Shown here: positions 31,949 to 43,703 of the stretch, piece by piece
Layout: each line of letters opens with the position of its first letter
How positions within the stretch are numbered: the stretch's first letter is position 1
NCBI GenBank assembly: GCA_013420905.1
Contig: JAAXNY010000008.1
Location: forward strand, 1,984,001-2,048,000
From: Collybia mongolica
Taxonomy: Eukaryota; Basidiomycota; Agaricomycetes; Agaricales; Clitocybaceae
DNA: 64,000 nt
Direction of reading: 5' to 3'
The notes under the pieces: model-generated
Databases searched by the model: none
The model's input: only the letters and a program-made list of their open reading frames with translations
Told to the model about the DNA's origin: nothing
Translations under genes and position numbers: made by a program

Positions 31949-33653
31949 GACTGTGAACAGTTCTGGTCGGAGAAGCACAAGGTCCTTGTTGTCTTTGCTT
32001 CCATCACCATGATCAGCACATTGAGAGAGTGCATCTGGCTTGCCCATACTGCATCTAGGTTTGTGGTGCAGTAAGAAGTTGAAGTGTGACAAGTAGAGCA
32101 ACCACTGAGCCTGTCACCAATTTAACTTCTGTGCAGTGCAGAAGTACTCCAGGTTCTTGTGGTAGGTCCAGACCTCAAAGTCATGTCACATTCCTTCCAG
32201 GTAGTGACACCATTCCTCCATTGTGCAGATGATTGCAAGCATCTCCTTGTTGTAGATCTTGTAGTTCCATTTTACTGTGTTCAAGCTTTTGGAGAAGAAT
32301 GCAACTGGATGCCATTTGTTGTCTTCTGCACTGAGTTGTGATAGAACCATGCCTGTTGTGAAGTTGGAACTGTTGGCTTCAATGCAGAAGGGTTGGTTGT
32401 TGTCAGCAAAGGCAAGGACCAGTTTTGTGAAAAGAGCAGGCATGCATGGTGTGAGAAATCATGGAAGAAATGCTGGTAGGAATTTGTAAAGCTGAGGAAC
32501 AACTGCACTTGCTTCTTGTTTGTTAGCTTTGGCCAGTCTGCAACTCCCAAGATGATGAGGCTGAGGTACACAATGCACATTTGCTCAAACTCACACTTGT
32601 CCAGTTGGAGATAGAGTTTGCACTGCTGCAAGCATTCCATGACCAAAGCCAATACACATCAGTGTTCTTCCCAGGTGCGCATGTAGATGAGGATTATCAT
32701 CCAGGTACACACATACCATGCCTTCCATGATGAGGTCATGGAAGATGTCATTCATGGTCTGGAAGGTTGTTGGGCTGTTTGTCAAGCTGAAAAACATAAC
32801 AAGCAGCTTGTAGAGTCCTTGGTTTGTGCAAAATGCAGCTTTCCACTTGTTGCCCTCCTTGATGTGGACATTGTTGTACCCCCATCACATGTCCAGCTTG
32901 GTGAAGTACTTGGCTCTGCACAGTTGATTGACAAGGTTGGAGATGAGTGGAAGCAGGTACTTGTTCTTCACCATGATTATGTTGAGAACATGGTAGTCTT
33001 GGACAGGTTGGAGTTTGCCATCCTTCTTCTCAACAAAGAAGAATGGTGTGGCCATTGGCAATTTGGATGGTCAGATCCAACCTGATGTGAGGTTCTCTTC
33101 TAGGAATTTGTCCAACTCCTGTTCTGTGACCAATAGTGGGTAGACCTTACACAACTTGCTCTCTACACCTGGGATGAGTTCAATTCCATGATCCCATGGT
33201 TTGCACTCTGGCAGTGCATTGAACAAGGTTTTAGAGAAAACATCCTCATGGTCATGTAGGTAATCAGGAGCAGTGTTGCAGAATGATTTAGCTTTGGAAT
33301 TTTTGTGACAGGCTTCAGCAAGTCACTGCAAGATGTTCACTGTTGTGTGGATTTCTTCAGGCTCACTGCCAAAGTGTACCACAAACATCTGATCACCTTC
33401 CTCAATTGGCTTGTCAGTTGGGTCTGCAGACAGGTCGGCATCATCATCAGAGTTGTTGGAATCCTGCGGTAAGTTGGGAATGTCTGGAGGTCATTGCAAG
33501 TGGATGGAAGGGGTCCAGCACAAATGGCTTGGATGCAGTGAGCCTCTGCATGCTTTTCCCATTGTTCTGCCTTGACTTCATTATGAGTCCTTATGTTTAC
33601 ATAAGTAACTTGTTCATCATCCTGGGTTTGCAGGGAATATTCAGTGTACCCAA
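31949..33653 (-). pseudogene. Gypsy-2 reverse transcriptase and RNase H, fragmented
   Basis: RT is recognised by SLTNSPTTFQTMNDIFHD and VCVYLDD (Y-x-D-D) at 32797-32690. RNase H is recognised by PFCIEANSSNFTTGMVLSQ and VAFFSKSLNTVKWNY at 32400-32240. The 33600-33340 part is the poorly conserved region upstream of RT (VGYTEYSLQTQDDEQVTYV). Several frameshifts divide the frame. Upstream sequence is cut by CAC-3 at 33654. Confidence 0.88.
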
Positions 33654-36516
33654 CACTGTGCACCTGGTGGGGGAGGTTTTTCCCCCACTTAATGGATGAA
33701 AGCAGCATTTCCTAAGTTTAGTGGATGAATCTAAAGGGTATGAAATTGGGATGAAACTTCATCCCAGATATTTCATCCCTTGAGAGGATGAATTTCTGCT
33801 CTTATAATTTCAGAAATTTTCATCCCTTAGTGGTGTGAACTTTCATCCCATTAGAGGTGAATTATATGGGACAATTTTAATCCAGTGAAAAAGAGGGGAA
33901 TTTCATCCTATAATGGGTGGGTTTTATTAGATCATTTTAATCTATTAGAGAGTGAACTTTCATCCCATAAAAGGTGGAATATGTGGGATGATTTAAGTTC
34001 AGCATAGAAGGTATTTCATCCCACAAATAGTGGGTTTATGGGATGACTTTACTGCCTTAGACTTGGGTGGAGTGGGCCAACACACTGTGTGGCAGGTACT
34101 TGTTCTTTATTTCTTTTCTTAGGAGAAATAAGTCCATTCCACAGTCAGGAAGTTGTAAATGACTAGAAACAACATAGGTGATAGTTTATGGAGGTCATGT
34201 GACCATGGGAAAATGTTACAAAGTAAACAAGCAATGCCTGTGCACAAAACCCAATGCCATAGCTTGCCTGGCTATGGAGAAAACACAAAAACCATCAGAA
34301 CTAACTTTTTCCCAGGATCATGGACACTAAATAAGCATTCAGATTGTTGTCATGTATTTGGTATACTTATGTGGTGGGATAGATCATGTGACATGTGACA
34401 ATAAATAGAGAAATCAATCCTCTTTGTATTTCAGGTAAATATAGTAGTAGTTGTTGATTATTCCAATGTTTAGCATGATTTCCCACAAGGGTTATGTTTG
34501 GTCAGGGTCATTGTTATTATAAAATGTTTATCCACCCCTGGCATAACACACAGACCTTCAAAACTAGCTGAATCTGGACATTTCTAATATTTCGCTCAAA
34601 ATAGACCGTGGGAAAAATGTGCTCAACAAGGAAATTGTAGAGCCATGTTTGTACATTCCAAACATATAAAAACAAAGTTAATAGCTTTACTGGTTATGGA
34701 GAAAATCACAAAATAAATTTTGAAACGCGACACTTTGAAATATTAGATATGCATAATTTTGATGGCATCATCAAAAGCATTATGTAAGCATCCCAAATAC
34801 ATGCAAATTATGTCACAATACTTTGTATTTGTGGAGAAATGCTGTAAAAAGCCATAAGAGAAGAAAAATCCCATTATGGAATTATTTTCCCGCAGTGTTG
34901 AAATATGAATCAATGAATGAATCACCTTTTTGCCCGAAAACTGGGTTGATAAAGAACTCGTAACATAATGATCCTCCCTGCAACTGTTCAAACATGGTGG
35001 GTGCACATATTTCAGCCTCCTATTAATAATGAATAGTATACAATTTGAATAAATAAATAAAAATATTTGTCAGCATCCTCAGATTTGATCACATGGCTTT
35101 GTTGACCGAGATGCCCGACGGCGGAACATTCCGAGCTATATAATGTGTTGGCAGCTGCTTTCACATGCTTTCCTTCTTGCTCTCGTACCACCACCATTGC
35201 CCATTGCTGCCTCCCATCCTCCCCCTCGTAGTAAACACTCTTCATTGATAGATTACAATTAGTATAATGTTAGATTACAATTACTATCATAATACTTGTA
35301 GTAGTCATTTGAATTCCAATACAAACTATAAGGCTTCGTTAAGAATATTAATAAATGCTAATAATAATCCTACAGGAAACCTAAGGATGTCATTGGTATG
35401 CAGGACAAGACCATGCCCAACAATGTCCTCAACATGGTACACCACTTTGTTGACCTCACAGTGCAGGTGGACAATGAGGGGGTCTCAGTATGTCTGTCTA
35501 TCCAATCTAATCCAAAGCACATTAACATTGACCCGTTTTACAGATGACTTCATTACAATGAGGTCAACAAGGACAATAGGCAGTCTGGCAGTGCACAAAC
35601 GAAGACCAACAACTTCCACCCATTACTTAATTTTTTTTTATCTTTATTATACTAATCTGACCAGCCGAACTCACGCCCACTGTGCGGCATTGCTGGAAAT
35701 GGGTTCTGTCTCCAGACGCAGCTTCAGGATGACAAGGATTTATATAGGGCAATTTGGGTAAGTTTTCTCATTACTAACCTCAATACATGATTCTAACAAA
35801 TCACAGTGTTGCGTTTGCAGTCTGGTTGGTAATGCTGGTGATCAGGAACTTTGGAATGAGGGATATGAATCAGAGGTATACTAGTTGATAGAGCATTCAA
35901 ATTACAATACCTTAGATCTTATGGATGTTAAACCTTAACTGTACAAAATGAACAAAGTGTGTTTATTGATAACAGGGAAGAAATAATGAATTCAAATTTA
36001 AGTGACATAAATGGCATGGAATTAATCCCCACAAAGGCTATTATTCTCACCTGTGATGGTATGAAATCCATCCCTACAAAGGCTATTATTTTCACCTATC
36101 ATGGTATGAAATTCATCCCATAGCCTCAAAAATTTGCAGTAATGTTACCCCAAAAAACGTTGCCATTCTCACCCATCAAGGTAGTAGATTAATCCCATAT
36201 TGATAGGAATTACCTCCCACAATGGTTATTTTTTCCACCTATGGTGAAATGAAATTCATCCCATAGCCTCGAGAATCAGGGGGTATGAATACAGACAAAT
36301 TTCGCATGAAATTCATCCACTAAATTATACCTTAAGGGGGGGTTTTCCATCCATTTTTCCCCCCACAGGGGGTGTGTTTTCAAACATCTTCAAGATGAGA
36401 TTCATTACATTTTAGGATTGTTAAGTGAATGAATTTCATATTTTTAATGTATTATTTCTATTATTTAAGAGGATGAAACACAGGGTTGAATTTCATCTAT
36501 TCTCAGTTTCACAGTG
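33654..36516 (-). mobile_element. CAC-3: near-identical inverted partner of CAC-1
   Basis: It is 2,863 bp, almost base-identical to CAC-1 and CAC-4 but in the opposite orientation to CAC-1. Flanks are CAA (33651-33653) and TAT (36517-36519). CAA is the complement of the TTG left of CAC-1, and TAT of the ATA right of CAC-1. R0.9 lies at 34061-34959. Confidence 0.9.
34061..34959 (+). repeat. R0.9 copy inside CAC-3
   Basis: Same ends as the stand-alone repeat. It is flanked by CCTTAG on the left and GTAACATAATG on the right; the corresponding CAC-2 region is replaced by the cargo segment. Confidence 0.85.
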
Positions 36517-36660
36517 TATATATGGACTGCACTAGGATAGATAATATGGATTGTAATGTGGATATTGAGGTGAAGTACTTGGATTACTAATCAGTCCAGG
36601 GTCATACCTAGCCATAGCCAAACAACACCAACCTGCAGAATGCAATTCTGCATAAAAATG
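36517..36660. other. Short unassigned spacer between CAC-3 and H8-3
   Basis: It is AT-rich and CpG-poor. Before the inversion it would have followed the Gypsy-2 3' LTR, so it is the original flank of that element. Confidence 0.5.
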
Positions 36661-37440
36661 GAGATCTTTACACTAAGCCACATAACCCATGCAGACTCAT
36701 TTGGCAGTATGCTCAGTCAGATGACAGTCTGCATCCAGACCAAGTCCACATCAATCCATGTAATTTTACATGGACACACAGACAAGCATGGCCAGACAGC
36801 TTGTAGAGGCATGGACTCCATGTGGACTCCATGCAGACTTTGCAGTCTGTACTGACTTTGTTACAAATTCCCTTATCATGCACCCCATCTATCTTTTTCT
36901 TCTTACTCATTGTTGCTTACTTGCAATTACTAATATTGGTTTATATTACCCAGACAATTCTCCATTAGTCCTATTTATCTCATGCTTACTCATTATAGTA
37001 CCAAAGATGACCTATAGCACTAATCCCTCTTATCTATATGACCAATAGCATAAACCACACTTATCTATGCTTATTGGACCAATACATATATATAGGGACA
37101 TTCTAGCATACTTAGCTTCCTTAGCTTGACCTAGCTGAATCAACCTCATTCACCTACTCTTGACTCTCAATGCAAACTCAATCCTACTTGCCTTATGAAG
37201 GGAGTAGTGTATCTTGAACAAATGATCTGACTTAGCCCTAAAGAGCAAGTCAGCAGACGTTAGACTTATAGAGTCAACGGTCTTAGAATAAACAAATGAC
37301 AAACCAGACTGACTTGGTGGATAAGGCCTAAACAACTATAACAGATTTATATTATTTATATGGTGTCCTTGCAGAGTCTGCATGGTTTTTTGCAGTCTGT
37401 GTGGAGTCTGCAAGGACATGTGGGGGACTGTAAAGTACAG
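36661..37440 (+). mobile_element. H8-3: short H8 derivative with different interior
   Basis: Ends GAGATCTTTACACTAAGCC and GACTGTAAAGTACAG match H8 termini. Flanks TAAAAATG and TAAATATG agree at seven of eight positions. Subterminal GGACTCCATGCAGACT-like repeats are kept, but the 500-bp interior (about 36855-37360) is AT-rich and unrelated to the cargo interior of the other copies. It lies next to the xylulokinase promoter region. Confidence 0.85.
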
Positions 37441-37861
37441 TAAATATGAAATGAACATGGTTGTAACCTTGAGCTTGAGGCCTGGGGCCCAGAAGTTGAA
37501 CAATCCTCTTCAATGCATGGACAGATGATAACGGAACTAATAAGAGCCAAACTCGAACTGGTGTATCAACGTTTGATATCTGCCCCAACATTGCCACCCC
37601 TCTGCACTTAAAGAGGTGGAAGCTGTGGCCACGCTGGTGGCTGAGAACAACAACCTAAGTACCTCGGGATCGGGTACCTTTGATGCGGAAAATTCGATCA
37701 AACTTGGCGCAAACATTTGAAACACCTTTTCGCACACCATTCTTGGCGCGACAGAACTGACACGCCCCGGACCTCTTGTTCGGCCCGACCACGGAATATT
37801 GTCGATATGTAAGTGTAGCCTTATCAATTCAGATGAACGCAATCGCCCCTCTACTATTGCT
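37441..37861 (+). promoter_or_regulatory. Upstream region of xylulokinase gene
   Basis: This 420-bp region regains normal CpG content, marking the end of TE sequence. No clear TATA box is seen. A GTAAGT...TTCAG pair at 37809-37831 looks like a splice pair but is too short for an intron. H8-3 ends exactly at its left border. Confidence 0.5.
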
Positions 37862-39720
37862 ATGTCTTCTCAAGGCGCAGGGCCACTCTTTCTCGGACTT
37901 GATCTCTCGACGCAACAGTTGAAGGGTATCGTTGTCTCACGAGACTCGACTTTGATACACGAATCTGCGGTCCACTTTGATAATGATCTACCCAGCTACG
38001 GAACGACGAACGGTGCAATTCGTGGACCAGGAGAGGGCGAGGTCACTTCCCCAATCACTATGTGGTTGGCAGCAATGGACCTCTTAATGGAACGCATGAA
38101 ATCCGCGGGTGTCGATTTTCCATCGATCTTGGCAATATCAGGAGCAGGCCAGGTAGTGCTTTGGATTCTTTGACCTCCTGAGAACTGATTATTCCCCAGC
38201 AACACGGTTCTGTCTATTGGTCGCATGATGCAGCAGCCTCATTGTCGTCATTGAATCCCAGTCGGTCACTGAAAGACCAGTTGTCGCCCGATGCATTTTC
38301 ACTAGCTAATGCTCCGATCTGGCAAGATTCATCCACAGGGAAGGAATGCAAAACCTTAGAAGGCATCATTGGGGGGGCCCAGGCGTTGGCTGATTTGAGT
38401 GGAAGCCGGGCGTATGAAAGATTTACAGGAAATCAGATTGCCAAGGTGCCAGTTCCATTGACGTCACGTCTCTTTTCTAATCAAGGAATATGTTTAGATT
38501 CGGCGCTTGCATCCTGACGCCTATGCCGCCACTTCACGAATTTCGTTGGTTTCGTCGTTCATGCCCTCATTGTTTCTTGGTCGTATTGTACCCATCGAAA
38601 TATCGGACGCAAGCGGGATGAATCTTATGAACGTTCTTACCTGTAAGTGGGATGATACCCTTTTACAGGCATGTGGTGGGCCAGAACTGCGCTCCAAACT
38701 AGGACCTGAACCAGTTGGAGGGGGTACTGTTCTGGGCACGGTTAGTAACTGGTGGACAGAGAGGTGGGGTTTAAATCCGGGTGAGCCCCTCGAGCACCGT
38801 TCCAATGGAATTTTATCATTAACGACGACCTTAAAACCAGCCTGCATCGTCGCACCGTTTACTGGCGATAACCCAGCCACAGTTGTTGCATTTTCAGCTC
38901 CTGGAGACGCACTCCTCTCTCTAGGAACATCGACAACATTTCTTCTCTCCATCCCCCCCGCAGATACACCGCCCAAAATGTTCACAACGTCTCACCTTTT
39001 GTCACACCCCACAAACCCTGATGCTCAGATCGCAATGCTTTGTTATAAAAACGGAGCCCTCGCACGTGAACGGGTTCGTGATCGATATGCTGGTGGTGAC
39101 TGGTCTCGATTTAACCAGCTCGTGGGACAAACACCAGCTGGAAACAATGGATATTTGGGATTATATTTCCCCCTCCCTGAAATTATCCCCCCAAATGTTG
39201 CAGGAGAGTATTTCTTCTACACTGCAAAACCTGGGGACGTCCCCCTTCCTGTCGACAGCATCCCCTTAGAGGCCCACCCTCGGGCCATTCTCGAATCCCA
39301 GTTTTTGTCCATCCGTTCCCGCATCGCTGCCATCCTGCCGCATAATTCTCCTCCTCTTCAACGCCTTGTGGCAACGGGAGGTTCATCGGCAAATCAAACT
39401 ATTAGACAGCTTGCAGCGGTTAGTGCACAACAGACCCTTTGAATATCCCTCATCTAACCCTTCTAATGCAGGATATCTTTGGAATGAAGGTTTATGTTTC
39501 TACCACAAAAGAGGCAGCGGGTATGGGTGGAGCACTGCTAGCTAAATTCGCATGGTGGCGAGCACAAAATGGGGATGCTGGTTCATTTGAAGAAATGGAA
39601 GGAGGTGAGGTCGCCGGTTTGCAATGTGTAGCAGAACCAAGGCAGGCAGTTACTGACATATTCGAGGGCCTTGTTGAGGCGTATACTGCTTGTGAGATGC
39701 AAGTTATTGCTCTAATGTAG
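37862..39720 (+). CDS. XKS1: D-xylulokinase (FGGY carbohydrate kinase)
   Basis: It phosphorylates D-xylulose to xylulose 5-phosphate with ATP, feeding pentose catabolism into the pentose phosphate pathway in the cytosol. Four exons join in frame: 37862-38152, 38200-38445, 38498-39418 and 39472-39720, giving 568 aa, the usual fungal length. The N-terminal FGGY motif is FLGLDLSTQQLKG. AISGAGQ/QHGSVYW spans intron 1. The C-terminal domain shows FTGDNPATVV, LSLGTSTTFLLSIP and VATGGSSANQ before the last exon, and GGALLAKFAWWR near the end. The ATG was chosen because it precedes the conserved strand closely; upstream frame has no ATG. All exons are intact and CpG is not depleted. It is the only ordinary host gene in the window. 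Confidence 0.95.
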
Positions 39721-40524
39721 TTTACATGGTTCGAATCTTTCAATTTTTAGGCTTGCTGTCTATTTGTATTTCGTTGTAAAGGTTGTGTGTCGTTCGAATT
39801 TTGTAACATACAGTGTGAAACTGCAGTCGTGTTTTTCAAAAATTCCTCAGGGTCCAGGCTCCCAGAACCATCCCTTTGTACCACTTTACTATCACTGATC
39901 AAGCTTTGCAAATATTTACAAGATTAGTGAATTACTTGACATCCGCTTGAGAGAACCCTTCAATTCTCGCATCAACCACAAGCCCAATATCACAGCTTTA
40001 ATAACCTACAATTTCTATGTTTTAAAGGAAGGGGAAGGTGGATGCTGGTGTGCAATTCCATTTTCACTGGGTTTTGCAAAAATCATAATGCTCAGGTCAC
40101 ACCAGGATTTCAACCTCAGTTGCCACAACTGCTCAATTTTTGATGGCAATATGTCAAATCACTTACAGGAAGGGTGTTGATGGGGTGGAGTTAAATTTTG
40201 GCCAGGAAACCAGATCCATTTGTCACACCTGAATTTCAATGTGCTCAGGTTCAACCATTTCAATCAAGACAATCCCAGGGAAATTTTTCTGGCTTTATGT
40301 GTTTCAAGATATGTTAGACCCTCAAAGGTTTAAGAGAGCAATATATCTTCACAGCCTCTGGAGGATTACAAAGTGAAAAAATGCAACATTTTGGTATATA
40401 TCTGAACATTGATTTTTACAAGCTGAATATGAATGAAGAAAAAGGATCTGAGGCATAAACTCACCTGATCTATGAGTTTTTTGGAATCAACAATATTCTG
40501 TGCAAGAAGAATAACCAAGCAGTC
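39721..40524. other. Downstream flank of xylulokinase
   Basis: It includes the 3' untranslated region. From about 39900 the sequence becomes CpG-poor and AT-rich with no recognisable gene or TE. It may be an old, unclassified TE. H8-4 begins at 40525. Confidence 0.5.
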
Positions 40525-40601
40525 CTGTACTCTACACAGAGCTACATGCCCTTGTGGAGTCTGTGTGGACTGCAAGGACTCTGTGCAGACCACACAGACT
40601 C
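40525..40601 (-). mobile_element. H8-4, left fragment
   Basis: CTGTACTCTACACAGAGC followed by ACATGCCC and GGACTGCAAGGACTCTG repeats is the H8 terminus in decayed form. LINE-a is inserted at 40601/40602 with a 15-bp duplication, and the element resumes at 51270. Confidence 0.8.
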
Positions 40602-40729
40602 ATTGCTTCTTGACTTGTTACTCCCACGTGCACAGCCACCTGGTCTACTCGTCAACACCGTCTTGCACACCCAGCTGCCTCAAAACTCCTCTGATCCCCT
40701 GATCTCCCATATACTGCTGTGGTTATACC

Positions 40730-42775
40730 ATGGCCAAAGACAAACCTCCAACCCGATCTCAGCGATCGGCGGACCGTATGGCAAAACCGCCGGATTTACG
40801 TGAACTTTTGCACGGATCCATGTCCCCAGCCCCCGTCTCCGAGCTGGTAGCCAGCCTGCATCCTCAAGCAGGCCCCTCCCTTGCGTCACAGGTCTTTTTC
40901 AGGCCCACGACTCCCACACCCATCGTAGAGGACGACGACGATGACAATGACAACAATGCCACCAACCCTGACCCTACTGTTACCGGCCCTCCTGCCAATC
41001 CCCCTGCTTCTCCTGTCCAAGACCATGACGTTGTCATGGCTGAGGTAGAGGGGGATGCTTTCATGGACGAGTTTAAGGATCCGGAGACATTTCATGCCTC
41101 TGGTGCTAAGGATAAGGTCCCAGTTGACCTTGAAGCTGCCACTACATCCATCCACAATGTCACAGAGATGCTCAACCTCTGGGCCATCAATGGCTATCGT
41201 GTCCCAGACAAGGCCTCAGTCAAGCTTGTCCAAGAGCTCCTCCAAGCTGTCTTCACAGTCTCCGAAGCTGGTCTCGTTGAACATGCCGTTACGGCGGATG
41301 CTGAGTCCAAGAGCATCGCTCTCCAAGCCCTCATTGAGAGTCTCCGTGTGCAGGCGCCTCCGGCCCCTGTCCCCATCCCTTCCAACCAACCACCTCGTCC
41401 TGGACGCTCTCTGCCCCCTCAATCCACCAATGCTACTGCGGACCCAGCTGGCCTTCGCCGTCCCTCCAAGAAAGTCATCTACACATGCTCTACCAAGCGT
41501 TCCCTTCCTCCTAGATCAAAGACCTTTGTGTCCGCAGCATCTGCTGCAATCTCCACCCCTCAGCCTCCCTCTGCGAAGAAGGCGAAGGGCCCCGCCGCAG
41601 CTCAGGCGGGGCTTGTCCAGATGGCCAAGTCCTTTCCCTCAGCACCCATTGCCTCCATTGTGCGCGCTCAGCAGGTCGTGTCCGGTGATATTGTCCCTAC
41701 CCCTTCGGACTCGGCCCGAGCGAAAGCTCGATGCAAGAGATCCACCACACACGGCCCCTCCTGGAAGGAGGTAGTTGTCATCACTTCACCCCCCACCCAC
41801 TGGCCTGATACACCAGTGGTTGGGCCGCTGAACTCTCACCTTGGCAATCATAAGAGGGCCATTTGCGTCGTGTCTGAGACCCAAAACCACCTCGGGGGCC
41901 TGGCCCTTGTGTGTGATGTTTTGCCAGTCGAAGATGACATCCAGGTCATGCATGCCTATTTTAGCGACACAGCTAAAAAGATACACAAAGACAACTCCGT
42001 GGAAACGCGTGTGGAAGTAGGCTCATCCAAGTCATTCCTTCGCATCCCCGACTTCCCTTACTTTGGAGCGCACATCAAGTACGCCGCCAATGGTACCCCC
42101 ATTCCCCTCACACCAGACGACATTGCCGAGATCCTTGGTAAATGCCCCTGGCGTGAGGCCATCCACTTTTACCAAGGGTCTAGGCCCCGGATGGTAAGAA
42201 ACTCCCAGACATCAGACACCAGCATGGTGTTCTTCAATATCTATGACTCGCGAGGTGGACAGCACCTCCGTAGCCTCAAGGGCTGAAGCTTCATGCTTGG
42301 GTCCAAGAAACTCACCATCCTGCCCGCTGAGAAGCAAGTCGGAGTCCCCATATGTCCCCGCTGCTGGAGGTATGGACACTGTACAGAGGTTTGTCCATTC
42401 AAGATGCAGCTGTGCTCCATCTGTGCCGGCCCACATGAAACCGACCACCACCGCGTGTTAGCCGCGTGCTGCAAAAAACAGCCCAAGGCCAACCCCCCTC
42501 GAGAGGCAACCCCTGCAGGTCACCCTTGCCCACACCCAGCTCGATGTGTCAACTGCACGCTTGCGCATGCATCTGACAGTCATATCTGCTTGTTCTGGAA
42601 GAACCGCTACAATCCAAAGTGGGTCTTCTCCAAGTATATCGCACAGAAGGTAGGCAATGAGCTGTTACGCTTCATTCCCGCCCCTAACTCACCTTTTCCC
42701 AATGTCACAGGAGGCAGGCTCCTTAGACGCCAGGTGAACCCTCAAGAAGTTCAACAGTTGTTGACTCATGCATAG
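40730..42775 (+). pseudogene. LINE-a ORF1 protein with CCHC knuckles
   Basis: This gag-like, RNA-binding protein of about 680 codons has one in-frame TGA at 42284-42286 where LINE-b has Lys. The N-terminus (MAKDKPPTRSQRS) is disordered; an acidic stretch (EDDDDDNDNN) and a Pro-rich linker follow. The C-terminal part carries knuckles: CPRCWRYGHCTEVC, CSICAGPHETDHHRVLAACC and CVNCTLAHASDSHIC. Its stop TAG overlaps ORF2: the ORF2 ATG at 42768 lies five bases upstream of the TAG, which suggests coupled translation. Confidence 0.9.
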
Positions 42776-43703
42776 TACAACCTCTGTAGACACTTTATGT
42801 ATTTATTGTCAGAATGTGGGACGCAAGCACAATTGGACAATCAACCTTCTGGAACGTATGAAATCCGTCTCAGATATCTTATTTCTCCAGGAACCACCAT
42901 GGTCCACTGTGAGATACACCGCCTCCCTGACAGAGAAGGACAGGGTCCCTGTTAAAGGGCCGCCGAACCACCTGGACTGGATAGCTATGTACCCTAAAGG
43001 GTTTGACGGGGCCAATGAAAGGCCACATGTCCTCGCTTATGTTAATTGGGCCATGCGCATGATCAAACCTAAGCTCCGATCTGACATTGTGAATCATCGC
43101 GATGTCATGGTCATCACTGTAAAAGGGCATCTTGGCCCCATACATCTGATGAACACCTACTTTGATGAGAACGGCTCGGCCATTTGGTACATCAAAGACC
43201 ACCTGGACACACTACCAGATTTGAGTTATATGGGGGGGGATTTTAATTGCCCTTCATCTCACTGGGACGTGACACTTACATGCAAACACCCCATGGCCTC
43301 TAGGCTCATGGAGTGTGCTGCAATACTTAACCTGGAGAGAGTGGCCCCGACATCCGGAGGGGTCACCCATCGGCCATATAACGTGGCGCTCCGTGGTTCG
43401 ATTCTCGATCTGGTGTTTGTCCCGATGTTCTGGGGCTACACAGCTGATCTAACGTTAGGAGACAAGGGGGAACCCGATCACCTTCCGTTATTACTGGATA
43501 TCCCCCTTAAGGTCTACTGGCCTGAGGGGAAAATGTCCATCAAAGTTGACTCCGAAGAAGAGGTGGACTTCCTCAGTGAAGTCTCCCTCCTCCTGGGTCA
43601 GATCCCGATCCCGGGCGCTATGTCAGCTGATCAAACCCAAGCCATTGCTAGGGCTATATCCGTTGCTTTTGGTGTGGCATGGTCTCATCACGCTAAGGCT
43701 AAC

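Larger units (their letters stand above)
25132..33653 (-). mobile_element. Gypsy-2: chromodomain Ty3/gypsy element, decayed, with two insertions
   Basis: On the minus strand the order is RT (33.6-32.2 kb), RNase H, integrase, chromodomain, purine tract and 3' LTR (27054-25132). H8-2 sits in the LTR and CAC-2 between RNase H and integrase. The gag/protease end is cut off at CAC-3; its former continuation should lie left of CAC-1 because of the inversion. CpG is almost absent, frames are broken, and a catalytic Asp of integrase is Asn, so this is an old inactive copy. Confidence 0.9.

Noticed and set aside
37537..37842. Minus-strand 101-codon frame upstream of xylulokinase
   Set aside because: It overlaps the kinase promoter, and no domain or splice support is visible.
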